This document shows, piece after piece, positions 21,301-32,889 of a stretch of 64,000 bases of DNA (positions are counted from its first letter, which is position 1; the number at the start of each line of letters is the position of its first letter). The notes under the pieces are model-generated. The model saw nothing but the letters and a program-made list of their open reading frames with translations, did not search any database and had not been told where the DNA came from. Source of the stretch: Hyparrhenia diplandra (Eukaryota > Streptophyta > Magnoliopsida > Poales > Poaceae); the NCBI GenBank assembly GCA_015847255.1, contig JADLZK010007673.1:186001-250000 (forward strand), in the 5' to 3' direction. A program made the position numbers and the translations under genes.

Positions 21301-21423
21301 AGCAAGAATAGACGACAACATCGGGATCGATGCCAGAGGTCAGGAATAACTGGCCTGATCCAGAAACCAGTCACATTAGCTGCTCTGGGAGATGAACTGT
21401 ATAGAGTGCTTCAGAACAATTAA
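18369..21423 (+). pseudogene. Subfamily-II ethylene receptor (ETR2-like), disrupted by many frameshifts
   Basis: All domains of a plant ethylene receptor are present in order, but no single frame carries them. After ATG 18369 the frame shifts before the N-terminal hydrophobic segment and the three ethylene-binding helices (18421-18840). These include the copper-ligand Cys (codon 18691) and His (18703) in LCGLTHLI. Then come GAF (about 18960-19430), a histidine-kinase-like region with RPMHSILGL (19572) and GDEKRVFHIVLHM (19868), an intron with GT at 20173 and AG at 20901, and a receiver domain (21055-21423) with LLADSD and a LILDLAMQ-like phosphoacceptor region. Frame breaks fall near 18410, 19015, 19127, 19173, 19293, 19365, 19485, 19562, 19750, 21040, 21150 and 21240. 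The normal protein is an ER-membrane negative regulator acting with CTR1. As it stands this copy could make at most a short N-terminal fragment. Rice ETR4 is a candidate orthologue, unproven. Confidence 0.85.
20173..20901 (+). other. Intron of the ethylene receptor pseudogene
   Basis: The donor GTGCAG|GTAAAT and acceptor TGTGCTGCAG|ATGATGAATGG bracket 729 bp. Joining them links KKIVQ to MMNGNIW, where ETR2-class receptors read on without a break. Splice sites are therefore preserved although the exons are frameshifted. Confidence 0.75.
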
Positions 21424-24235
21424 AGGAGCCTGATGGTTCTCATTTCTTTCAATCTCAATAGATTGCTGTAGCTTGATCGGTAGTCAACTCTGCTACTAGT
21501 TTCTGCCAGGTTAGATCCATAGTCACAAAACATTTGGGGCAAAAGGAAAATGTATAGGAAGCTGAAAGCATCCGCTTTTCGCTTGGTTCCTCGGTGAAGG
21601 ACGACGACAGAAAAGGAAAGGTACAAAATTTTGGAGAGATGATACTGTTAGAACTTAGAGTGATTCATTTGTAAACCCTGAGATAAGCCAAGGTTTAGAT
21701 TCATGCACTAACACTAACCACGGTATAATTAGTTTGGACGGAACCCATGAGCAGTTGAGTTTGTGATTGGGACTTTGAGAAGGATGGGTGGGTTCAGTGA
21801 ATGTAGCAGCATATTAGATGTGTAAAGGGGGCAAGGAACTTTTGTTATTGGTTAGACATGCTGAAAAGCAGGCTGGATGAGATTGCAGACATGAAGGCAG
21901 CTGATGCTGACCTTCTTCTATCTTTGAAAATTAAATACTAGTAGTACTTGCAGTATTGATTTGGTGGGGGTGTTGTGCTTCAAGATGCGCTGCATCTGCT
22001 GCATTTCAACTTGGGCTGCTTCTTGTCAGGAAACTCTTGAGCTCTTGTTAATCAGAGAGAGTAATTATCAAGTGGCCAAATGTTGATGGCCGGCAAGTTT
22101 CTCACTCGGTCCTTTGGTATTGACGTTTTGACCCGGTTGTCCTTATTTTACGCTAACGCAGCATGTACGACAACAGGTACTGCCTGCCGTGAGACCTACT
22201 ACTACTACTAATCTTCAATCCCAAAGCATTCCACTCACCTGGACACAATGAACACCCTAGTATGTTATGTTTTTTCTTCCCTCTTGCTGAAAAAACTAAT
22301 GTGCAAAAAGATGCTCTTGCTGGGTCATCTTTCTCTTCGCAATTGGACAATGTTAACCTTTTTCCACAAAGAGGTTTCCATGCAATTTGCATGTCCTTCA
22401 TTAATTGGGGATGCCGGACCAGACCTGGTCCAAAAATAGAGGGGAAATCACTTCTTCTCAAAGTGGGGAATGAATAGTCAAAGTGTAGTTGTATCTTGTC
22501 CTGGTTCACATTACAAATCAGAAGCTTTTCTATCTTTGTTTCTGAGGTTAAAGTTTTCTCAAACTGGCTGTTGTTTCGTGCAAAAGGTAACAAGGAGGAC
22601 CAAGTTGAACCCCCTTGATTCCTTCCTTCCTACTGATCTTGCTTATGAAATAAATCTGGACAAAATCACTGTCATTGTACTCAAAGGTCGTCAGTCTGTA
22701 TGCATTTACTTTTATAATGCACACTTTTGGCTCCTCAAAACATTGCACGTAGGTTGTCACGGCGGCAGGCCGCCTGGAAATTTGAGGAGTTTGGAGCTCC
22801 TGCCGGGGATGCACCTGACGAAGAAGGCCTGAAACAAAGAAACAAAGTCCTTCAGATCTGTGGATGAGCCTCGCCTTGCCTTTCTTTCCTGGCGTGAGCT
22901 GCCCATGCCGGCAACTTGCCACATCCAGTGTGCCTTGTTAATTTGTGCAACTGTACCTATGACCAAATACATTGCTCTGAGGCCGGCCTCAGCAGAGGTA
23001 TGGTACTGCTGACACTGTTTGGATCCTGTGGCACCGACCAAAGCCAAATGCATGGTACTAGTAGTAGGCTAGTAGCCCTAACTGCTAGTACCTACTACCG
23101 CCACAGTGCTGCTTCTACCTATCCGGAAAATGACCACGGCTGGCATGCCTTAGATGCGGTACTGGGACAATCATTTTCTTAGTTGGGCCAAAATGTGGAG
23201 GATCCAGCCATGGCTGTGAGCAACTCAAGTATCACAAAAAAATACACAAAGGATAATATTTATGAAAAGCTTGAGAATAGTATTGATACAAAAGTAATCA
23301 TCAACGGTTTTAAATCAAACAAAAACATAATATGTGCTAATATATATACAAGTATAATAATATATTATAGCATCACACCATACATCCATGGTCTATACTT
23401 TATGAGCCAGCAGTAGAGCGGGTGGAGCTCAAGTATTAAAATCGGTTAATCAAGGTTAATCGTAGTAAAAAACAAAAAATCACCAAATTAAAACAAAAAA
23501 TTAACATCTCTAATTTGTTTATACAAGTATAAAATTTTTAGGCTTCGTCCATGGTCTATACTCCATATCATACAAATGTGATCCATGAGTGCATGTCTTC
23601 GTAAATTGATTTTAAGAAGTGAGCTGCACTCATTTGGCCACAAGACGATTTACGAAGCCGGTAGATGAAGCTCTGTAAATGAAATCCATTATCTCTTAAG
23701 TTTTTGTAGTATTGAATAACTATTATTGACAATGACGATCACAGTCTACCAAGTTAAAGATCAAATGTTTCTAATTATACCGTGAGAATTTCTAGAATTA
23801 TTTTTTTCTAATGCGTTCCGAGAATTAATGTGATGGTTCTATTTGGAAGCATCAAATTAACAATAATATTAAGATAGTAAACTATGGCTAGTACACCATC
23901 CTGGTGGCAAATCAAGTTAAAGTTATAATCAAAGTTCGGCCAAATTCATATGGATAAGGATATATCATCTGGGTAATCCGGATATAGGTAAGGTATATAC
24001 ATCGCTCACTCTGAGTTATATGCGAGGTCCACAAGTATATATGCGTACGTACCTTCCGTGTGGCCTAAAACACCCATCCTGCTTCTCTCGCTCCTGTTGA
24101 AGTAGACCCCACATATCAGCTTCTCCTTTAACCTTTTGCCGTCTTCCCACTACTAATTTTTACCATGTTACAACGACAATTTTCTTGATGTCATAAAGGC
24201 AAAATTGGTGCGATAGCTTGGCAGGGCTGGCCCTT
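21424..24235. other. Intergenic DNA, no gene seen
   Basis: 3' flank of the receptor locus, then AT-rich sequence. Frames of up to about 146 codons occur near 22150-22920 on both strands, but none has family features or good start context. Confidence 0.55.
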
Positions 24236-24239
24236 GAGA

Positions 24240-25552
24240 TTTTCGTTTGCTAGTCCTTGGTGGGTTGAAGCAATGGATACCGAGTACAAGGCGCTACAGA
24301 AAAATAAAACATGGCATCTTGTTCAAGCTCCAAGGTAAGAACATAATAAGATGAAAGTGGGTATAAAAGGTAAAGAAAAGACCGATGTGACCATTGATCC
24401 GTATAAGGCACGACTTGTAGCCAAGAGGTTCAAGCAGAGATACTATACGTCTTGTGTTGTCCATAGCTGTCTCAAGAGGATGGTCTCTTCGACAGCTGGA
24501 TGTCCAATATGCATTTTCTCCAAGGTCTGCTAGAAGAAGAAGTTTCCATGTACCAACCAACGGGCTAGCTATGAGGATAGATCGAAGCCAAACTTGGTTT
24601 GTAAGCACTATATAGATTAAAACAGGCTCCTCGGGCATGGTACGCTTGTGTATGAAAAAAAGTATCTTTGGGATTTAAGGCTTCAAAGGCAGACACACCT
24701 CTCTTTTATTACACTAAAGGAGAGCAAACCATATTTGTTCTAGTATATGTTGACGATATTATTGTTGCTAGTTCATCTCAGACAACAATAAATGCTCTCA
24801 CCAAAGATCTGGAGAAAGAGTTTTCCTTGAAGGACCTTGGTAACCTCCATTACTTTCTTGGTAAAGAGGTAAAGAAGCATATCGATGGAAGGGTGCTTAC
24901 ACAAGAGAGATATGCAACAGATGTTGTCAAGAGGGCATACATGACTCTTAGCAAACCAGTTGATACGCCGCTGCCAACCACCGAGAAGCTAATTATTGGA
25001 GAAGGAGATGCTTTGGGACCAGAAGACTCGTCGAGGTACAGGAGCATCGTAGGAGGATTGCAATACCCCCAACACCTGCCATTGGAGTGTTGTCAAGCGA
25101 ATATTGAGATGTGTTCATGGTACACCAACACTTGGGCTCTAATATCAGGAGATCAAAGTCTATGCTGATAAGTGCTTTTAGTGATGCAGACTGGGTAGGT
25201 GTTGTGGATGATCGACACTCCACTAGAGGGTTTGATGTGTTCCTTGTCTCAAACCTCATCTTCTGTAGTGCATGCAAACAAGCTAATGTTTCGAGATCGA
25301 GTATAGAAGCTAAGTATAAGGTGCTTGCTGATGCAACAACAAAAATGATGTGGGTATAGAAATTTTTGAGAGAATGGAAAGTCACACATCCTCCTACGGC
25401 TAGGCTGTTGTGTGACAATATGGGTGCAAAGTATATGTCAGCTAATCCGGTGTTCCATGCAAGAACAAAACACATTGAGATTGATTATCACTTAAGTTAC
25501 TTCAATTTAGAACCAATCTCCAATCTCGTGGCAGGTTGACATGGAGGAGGGG
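24240..25552 (+). pseudogene. Ty1/copia reverse transcriptase and RNase H remnant
   Basis: Broken plus-strand frames give copia pol C-terminal motifs: YKARLVAKRFKQRY (about 24400), the RT active site VYVDDIIVASSS (about 24745), LKDLGNLHYFLG, then the RNase H region with DADWVG, SRSSIEAKYK and a stop in place of the following codon near 25358. The first half of RT, integrase, protease and gag are absent. A purine-rich tract GGAGGAGGGG at 25543-25552 just before an LTR-like sequence is a polypurine tract. Confidence 0.85.
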
Positions 25553-25824
25553 TGTTAGATAGAGTTAGTTTGGGGCTATGCGCCCACCGCCAAGATAGGT
25601 TGTTCCTAGCTTGTAGATCAAGTAGATATTGTTGAGATAATGTTGAAACCATTTTGTTGTAATCTTGACTTCTTGTACAAAGCCACGCCGAAGTGATTCT
25701 TGGCCTATATTAACATGAAGCCGAGAGCTTGAGAAGGCATCTCGTTCAACCCAATTCCACATATACATGAACATCAAGTAAGGATTTGCTTGGTTCACGG
25801 AGAAGGGAATATTTTTCAGTGACA
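25553..25824 (+). repeat. Probable 3' LTR of the copia remnant
   Basis: TGTTAGATAGAG follows directly after the polypurine tract, as a copia LTR should. A plausible CA end is at 25824. There is no partner LTR in the window, so the right boundary is weak. Confidence 0.5.
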
Positions 25825-25914
25825 TGTCTGTTTTTTTTTTTTTTTTGTAGGATTTTGTACATCCTTAAAGTAGATATAGTAGTTATCTCCTTCCTATCTC
25901 AATCGAACTAACTA

Positions 25915-27470
25915 AGCTTCTCCAGGATGGCTCGGTTCTTCATTATTTTCAGGCACATATGTTGAATATGGAAAGTCTAGATTATATATCACAACCTTGA
26001 CATGAGTGATGAACTCGCCACCGGTACTTAGATGCTTAATATGGAAATCAGGCCCGCAGTGAAATGACATGTAGCAAAGCATCTCAATCCACACATTTAA
26101 GATGATCTCCCATCGATCACTTTCTTCTCTGATCATATGCAGCTCATCAACAAGTTGGAGCGCTAGAGTTATGACCGGTTCAGCGGCGACCAGTACACCA
26201 GGTTGAACACCTTCTGCAGCTACATGGCGCATCTTGCCTGTTATATGCTTGATTGATGGAAGCACTTTCATCTAGGGACCCTTTGTATCTTTTCAGAGAG
26301 TCATGGATGAATTCTTGAGCCTTTGTTAGTAGAATGTGCCCATCATTGCCGGACATTATACCGTGCTTTGCACAAAGGTACATGATATAATTGGATAATT
26401 CCCTGCTTGAGGTTCTCTCCACAAACTCATGGTCATCATGGAAGAAGCATACGTCAGTCACCAGATGCCAAGTAAGGACGGAGGACAGGAAACCTGGGCG
26501 CTCAATGCTCTTGGTGAGAAGCCATAACAAAGTTGACTCCCTTTCTTGGTGTTTGCCCTGAAGCTCCAACTTGGTCCATTGGCCGGTGAACTTGCTGATG
26601 TCCCACAAACCTTCATGTGTCCTGCTTGCTGCCTGTAACAGTTTATCAAGGACGAGCTTCTTCAGCTCATGGGAGATGTCAATATGTGTCGTATCATGCT
26701 TGATGCCGACCATACGCTTGATGCATCTGAATTCACCACAACCAGCTGGTTGCTTATCTCTTATACACCCACCAATGAGGTTATATTGTGCCAGCTTTTG
26801 TGACCATTGTGGTCTGCTCTCGGGATGGACAAGACTGGTGATTCTGAAGCTTACACCACTCAAACTAGGGTGAGATTGAACTGCAGTGAAGAACTTCCCA
26901 ACAGATGAGATGGCGATAAAGATGGAGATCATCTCAAGAATGATAGCACCACATAGCAATATGTAGGACGCTATAACATCGGCACTAGTGTATCTCAAAA
27001 GGTTATGTTGATGAGACAAGGAAAAGAGAACGAGGGCTGTAAAGGTGCAGCCAAGTGTAACAAGCCTAAGGAACCAACCGTTCAGTGGGTTGCCCCGATT
27101 TTCTATATGGGTTCCGACCTTGGTGTAGCAGAAGTCATAGATAATTCGGAGTTGCAGCTCCGCTAGCCTGTAAGAAATGTGGACTCGGTGTTCCTTGGAA
27201 ATGAGCCCTTGCAAGGGGAAAATTTCAGGTCTAGTTTTGAGCGGTGTCTTATCCATCAGGAAGGCAAAGCATAAGGCCAAGCCCGCATGGGCTTCCCACA
27301 ACAAATCTTGGTATGTTTGTTTCTCCTCCAACATCCATTCTTTACCTGTATGATCTTCGGGTCGAGCTGACCAGTCTTTACTCAGCATACTAACACGACC
27401 TCAGGTGTTATTTCCTTGGCGACAATCATGAGCGACGATGTTCTCCCAGCATACTTGAGGGTACCTGTAG
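25915..27470 (-). pseudogene. DUF4220 / DUF594 family membrane protein, truncated and frameshifted
   Basis: The longest frame (27388 to 26180, 402 codons) has a central hydrophobic pair (about WFLRLVTLGCTFTALVLF and ASYILLCGAIILEMI) and then WDISKFTGQWTK and SSVLTWHLVTDVCFF, as in the grass-expanded DUF4220 family. The C-terminal DUF594 part, with GVLVAAEPVITLALQLVDEL, continues in another frame (26271-25912), so a frameshift lies near 26250. At the 5' end, LKYAGRTSSLMIVAKEITP (about 27460-27405) is again in a different frame. The usual N-terminal membrane segments are missing. The family has no proven biochemical function. The copia element at 27616 lies 150 bp beyond the truncated end. Confidence 0.75.
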
Positions 27471-27610
27471 TGTCGGCCGGGGGGCTTGAGAATAATAAAA
27501 TTCGAGTGGACAATCACTAAACTATTTTTTATTGTTTAGTTAATTGTGTAAATAACTAATTTATTAGTGTAATATCTAATTTGTTAGTATTAATGACTAG
27601 TATTTTATAA
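27471..27610. other. Short AT-rich spacer between the DUF4220 relic and the copia element
   Basis: Contains a small inverted repeat, CTAAACTA...TAGTTAATT. No gene. Confidence 0.4.
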
Positions 27611-27615
27611 TAAAC
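27611..27615 (+). repeat. Left target duplication of the copia element
   Basis: TAAAC, identical to 36090-36094. Confidence 0.85.
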
Positions 27616-28581
27616 TGTTGGAAATAATAGCAATTCAGTAATGCAATAATTAATTCGAGAATCGAAAAAAAAAGATCTACAACATGTATCAGAGATATAT
27701 GATCCATCACTAGCACTACGAAACTAGATAATTACTGGTAATCTAGTGCTAGCAAATGCAAGAACAAGATAACGAACATAAGAGAGAGGATCGACATTCT
27801 TACTACGTTGGGGTTGTCGGCGCTAGCGCAAGAAAAGTAGACGAAAGCAGGCCGGTGATGGAGATCCGGCGAAGAGGAAGAAGACGTCCGGTGAGCGGTC
27901 GCGGCGGCGCTTCCTAAAACCTTATACGCCCCTACCCCGTGCGGGGGACGCGAGGAGACGTGGGCTTGGGGCACGCTCTCCCGACTCATGATGGTACGTC
28001 GGGACGGGATGGGGAAGACAGCGGCGCCAAGAGGATGATGGCCCGAAGAGAATGATTTCTCTCGTAGTTAGGGACGACGCCCCCCTAGCCCCTATTTATA
28101 CACGCGGACGCAGCTAAGGCAAGTAATTAGCGTGTTAATCACAACATTAAGGCAATAGGAGCCGTTAGAGAAATTGCCATATCACGAGAATAATTGCTTT
28201 CCTAAATGGACCTTCCAAATAGGACAACGCAATTTTCTCCATGCATCTAAAAATTTCGAGTAGCAAAAGGAAGCCACGCACCATAAACTCGAGGGCAAAA
28301 GAATAAGCATAGGACCATTCACGGCAAGTATGTCGCGGCGCCAGCGCCCTTTCATACGCCCGCCTCGGCGAGGCGGTGGCGGCTGCAGCGTGTGTTGCTC
28401 CTTTTCCCTCTCACACCAATAGCTACATCTAGTTGGAGATGGCTCACATATTTAAGTTGGCCTCACTCCTTCTAAACTAGCAATGTGGGATTAAAGTCCC
28501 CCACCATACCATGCATGTGTGAATGGGCCTTTGGGATTTCTATTGGAAATATTTGGGCCAAAAAGCCCAAATCTTCTAACA
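27616..28581 (-). repeat. 3' LTR of the copia element
   Basis: 966 bp, TG...CA ends, homologous throughout to 35193-36089 but longer because of indels. A polypurine tract (GGTGGGGGAT on the minus strand, 28582-28591) abuts it, which identifies it as the 3' LTR. Confidence 0.9.
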
Positions 28582-29315
28582 ATCCCCCACCGGATCCCAA
28601 AAGGCGCGTGTCATCCTCCCACGTACCCGCGGTATACTGTTGATATACGATTATTGATGGAGACCGGTCAAGGTTCAACATCCACCTAGAGCGACAAGAT
28701 AGGCCCATAAACAAGCGCACAATGGACTAGGCCTTGAATTGGCGGTTTGGTGCGAATGGGCTTCACCGAAGTCTTCACTAATACTAGGAACGCCATAGCC
28801 AACCCCATGAAAGTGGGCGTATAAGTCATACTCTAACTCACTTCATGAGCCTCTTAAAAAGTTTCCAATTCTTATAAAGCTGCGACTACCGGTTGGGGTT
28901 CACATAAGTGTGTTCTTACAAGAATACTGCGTAGGGCGATATCTTGCTATAAAGCCTCGGAACACATTAAGACAAAGTCGACCTACCTTCTGAGGAAATG
29001 AGAGTCTTGCATCTCAATTGGAGTGGGTTTCTGAAAAAGTTGTACTCTCCCGTCAACCAGCGGCTTGTTCTTTCTTGGTCCTAATTCGGGATCTCCGATC
29101 ACATAGGTTGGGTTACTACGAGGTTGACTCACATGGGTCTCGGTCCCATCTCCTTTGATGCATTATCAATCCGCGGTCGCGTGATAGTCCCTTGGTAAAG
29201 GGATCGCGGGTTCTTAGTTGTATGGATGTAGTCCATAGCTATTACCGGAGCTCCTTAATTTCCCGGCGGTCTTGATCCACGCTTTTAACATGTTTGGTGG
29301 ACTTAGCGTTATCGA

Positions 29316-30625
29316 CTACTCTTCACCTTCCGTGACCACCGTTTGGTTATCACAATTTATGAGAATAGCGAGGGTGGTTTTCAACCGAGGTAAATCCATC
29401 AACAGTTCTCTCAACCATTCGACTTCAAAAGAAGGTGCATTTTCGAGCGTGAGCTCTCCCTCCATTATAGACTTTGTAAGTATTGTGCGCTTACAAGATC
29501 TCCAAGAGACGCCCCGCCACCTAAAAGTGAATATGTATCCACTAGTGGCCTTTAACTCATCGGCTTCGATATCGGTTTGAATCACTATATCCTTAAAGTA
29601 CCCACGGGTACCACGAATAGTGAATTGCATAACTCATAGTGCCTTTTAGGTAGCGCATTACTCGATCAATGCCTTGCCAATGATACGCTCTGGATTAGAG
29701 GAGAATCTACTCAACTTGCTTACAACAAATGAGATGTCAGGCCGAGTTGCACTAGCTAAGTACATCGATTGAGCCAATAATTTGGGAGTATCTCAATGTG
29801 TCCACTCCTAGCTTCCTCTTTTTATTCTTTCGAAGTATTAAGCTAGGATCGTAGGGTGTTGGAGAAGGTTTGCTATCCATGTAACCAAAGCGGTTCAAAA
29901 TCTTCTCCACATAATGGGACTACAAAAGAATAATCCCATCCTTGCCCTTATTAAGCTTGATATTAAGGATCACATATGCTTCTCCCAAATCTTTCATATC
30001 AAAGTTTTGGGATGAGAATGATTTTACATCATTAATCTCATCGAGACTTGTCCCAAAAATTAGTATGTCGTCAACATACAAAGCACGTTACTCCTTTGCC
30101 CCACCATAGCGATAGTATACGCAAAGTCTGGCTTCATTAACTACAAACCCAACAGAGGTTAAAAGTCTTATCGAACTTCTCATGCCCTTTGCTTGGGTGC
30201 TTGCTTTAATCCATACAAGGATTTCAGCAAGAACACGCACACCTTGCCCTCTTGTCACGGTGCTATAAATCCATCCGGGCTGATCCATTTATATTTCTTC
30301 CTCTAGCTCACCATTAAGGAAAGCTGTCTTTACATCCATCGATGGACAAGAAGACCATTGGAAGCGACCAAGGATAATAGCACCCGGATTGTAGTTAATC
30401 CGCAGCGGTGAGTAGGTATCAAAGTAGTCTTAAGCCTTCCTTTTGTGTATAACCTTTAGCTACAAGTCTTGCTTGTACTTTTCAATAGTACCATCGGGCC
30501 TAAGCTTCTTCTTAAATACCCATTTACGACCAAGGGTTTACAACCCTAATCCGGTCTATCATTTACTTCCCATGTGCCATTTGTAGTGATGGAGTCCATC
30601 TCGCTACGGACTGCATCCTTCCAAT
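29316..30625 (-). pseudogene. Copia reverse transcriptase and RNase H, degenerate
   Basis: After the nested insert the pol frame resumes at about 30625. YVDDILIF at about 30075 is the RT catalytic site. FDMKDLGEAYVILNIKLNK and the 29630-29316 frame (WLRELLMDLP, ILINCDNQTVV) are RT thumb and RNase H. Several in-frame stops and small deletions are present, so no active enzyme is expected. Confidence 0.75.
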
Positions 30626-32752
30626 CTTGTAAGGATCTTGATGTCGCCTAGGAGGCCTAGAGGGGGGGTGAATAGGCACGTACCTTAAAATCACTGTAAA
30701 AACAAACTCGGCGGTTTTTGAACAACAGCGGCCTTTGCCTCACCTCAGCGGCGGCAGCGCCTCGTCAAAGCGGCAGCCTGCCTGGCGTGAACAAACACAA
30801 GCTGCGGTTTGAAATCTAAGCAACGAAACTTAGATCGAAAGTGAATATCCCAAGTTCACGCACACAAATATATCACATATATCCAATAGAATGTGCGGGG
30901 AACTCCTCAACAAAAAGTAGATCGGGATGAAACCCTAGCTCACAAGAATAATATACAAGAATGTAAATAGCACGCGCGGAGACAAAGGATTTTTTTCCGT
31001 GGTTCACCGTCGCCACAAAAAGGCGGGTTACGCCCACGTTGTTGAGGGTATCCACAAAAGGATTGGGATTCGCCACACACAAGCCGTCCCTTCCCTCGTT
31101 CTCAAGTCAAGGGAGTGAACCCTTGAGATGAGGGTGATTTTCTTGATTTTGAGTGAGGTTACAAACCTCCCAAGGCTGCCACCACGAAGAGGCAAGCTCA
31201 AGGGCTACGCCCTAGCCGTCTAGGAGCAAGCTCAAGAGGAAAGAACCCTAGGGTTAAGGCCAAAGCGTGAACCAAATGCTCTTTCAAGTTGGGAAGTAGT
31301 AGATCCGCCTCCACAAATTTTGTCGCCTTTTCCCTCAAGATTTGATGGTGGAATCGAAATCTTGGCTTGGGGGAAGGAGGAGCAACAATGGAGGAGTGAG
31401 AGAGAGCAAGAGGTTCCGTTTTAAAGGCTGCCGTGGAGGTAGGAGATGAAGTGAGCCGGATAACCGTTGTGGGAGGGGTAGGAATGGTATTTATACCCGA
31501 CCGGGCCCAACGGTCGGGATTAAGTCGCGACGCTGCTTTAACTAACGCTGCTTGCGCAGCCTTGTAGTGGCTGCTTGCCTCACTACCTTGTGACAACGCG
31601 CCCGCCTATGAAAACGACAAAGTGTAAAAGTGTGTTTCTAATTTTTTTTTGGTACGTGGAGGTGATGTTTTTGGTCGAATTTGGAGGTTTGAGCATTTAG
31701 TTCACATGTAGCCAAAGGTTCTAGGATCCCTCTTAATAGTACGTCATGTCCTAAACTCAAGATTCAAAACATAAATGAAATTAAACCTCCATGAGTCTAG
31801 GTTGCCATCCGTTGCACTTGAAGGTTCCATCAACACGTACATCATCCTCTATCATCTTTGTCTCATCTCTTAGAGCAAATATATCTTGTGCATGTGACTT
31901 GAACCATTTCCACAAATATGAGTTCACCTCCATGGCTTCAAGTCACTCACACACTAATGATTTGATCCTCAACACAATATGACTCCTCATAGCTTGATTA
32001 GTTCCTCGACTAAATGCAAGTACTCTCTTCTTCACCTTAGCCATGGTACCTGGGTCCCAAGCCAACGCTTGCCCTTCACCTTCGCTTAGTACCTCGAAGC
32101 CCTTTCCTTGCTATCTTCACCTTATCAAGATACACTCAAGTCACATCATATCAAGCAACCATTGAATAACCGTTTCTTCAACATTTTGATCCTTGCTTGA
32201 TTATTTTTGCGAGATATGAATATTGAGACCAATCAAGCGGGTTTGACTCACATAGAGACATACATGGATCAACATCAATATGGTCAAGCCAATTCACGGT
32301 TCCTTATATCCTATCATTTTGGATTGACACTCCAACACTTATTTCAATCTTCTATTCATGGGAAACAAGCCATTATAGAGACCAATCCAAAATCATCAAC
32401 TCTTGTCCCATTTGCCTTTTGCCAAGTATGCTTGCTTTCACATGATGCTATGATATTCCACAACATATAAGCCATTTCCTTGATTCCATTTGCATTGTTG
32501 TCTTTTGCTTGAACTAGATTGTTTTTCATCATCTTCTAGTACAACAATACACAATTTGGCTTTTGCTTCCATACTATGTGGAATACCATCAAGTTTGCTT
32601 ACTTGTTGAACCTTGAATATACTTGTTACTACATAATCCACAAGTATATGTAATAGACTCAGTTTCCTGTTCAACACTTAGCAAACTTATTAGACCTTTA
32701 ATTATGTTGTCATTCAATTCACCAAAACCCACTAAAGGGCTAGATGCACTTT
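30626..32752 (-). mobile_element. 2.1-kb LTR-like non-coding element nested in copia RT
   Basis: The copia frame DAEY is split between 32758 and 30625 by 2127 bp of unrelated DNA. On the minus strand the insert begins GAAAGTGCATCTAGCCC and ends near CCTATTCACCCCCCCTCTAG (30650-30680) and GACATCAAGATCC. This pair of end signatures recurs in grass genomes in large LTRs or LARD-type elements. Near-copies of the target, CCAAT (30621-30625) and CAAAT (32753-32757), may be a mutated 5-bp duplication. No protein domain is present. It is best read as a solo LTR or non-autonomous retroelement. Confidence 0.6.
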
Positions 32753-32889
32753 CAAATACTCCGCATCTGGTGATGTGTATGCTTGTGCAATGGTCGTGGG
32801 AGTATCATCTATGAGATACACAAAAAAGTCATCACTAAAGAATTTTTGCAACCCTTCGTCTCTTACTCCTCCTAGGAGCTTTAATTCTG

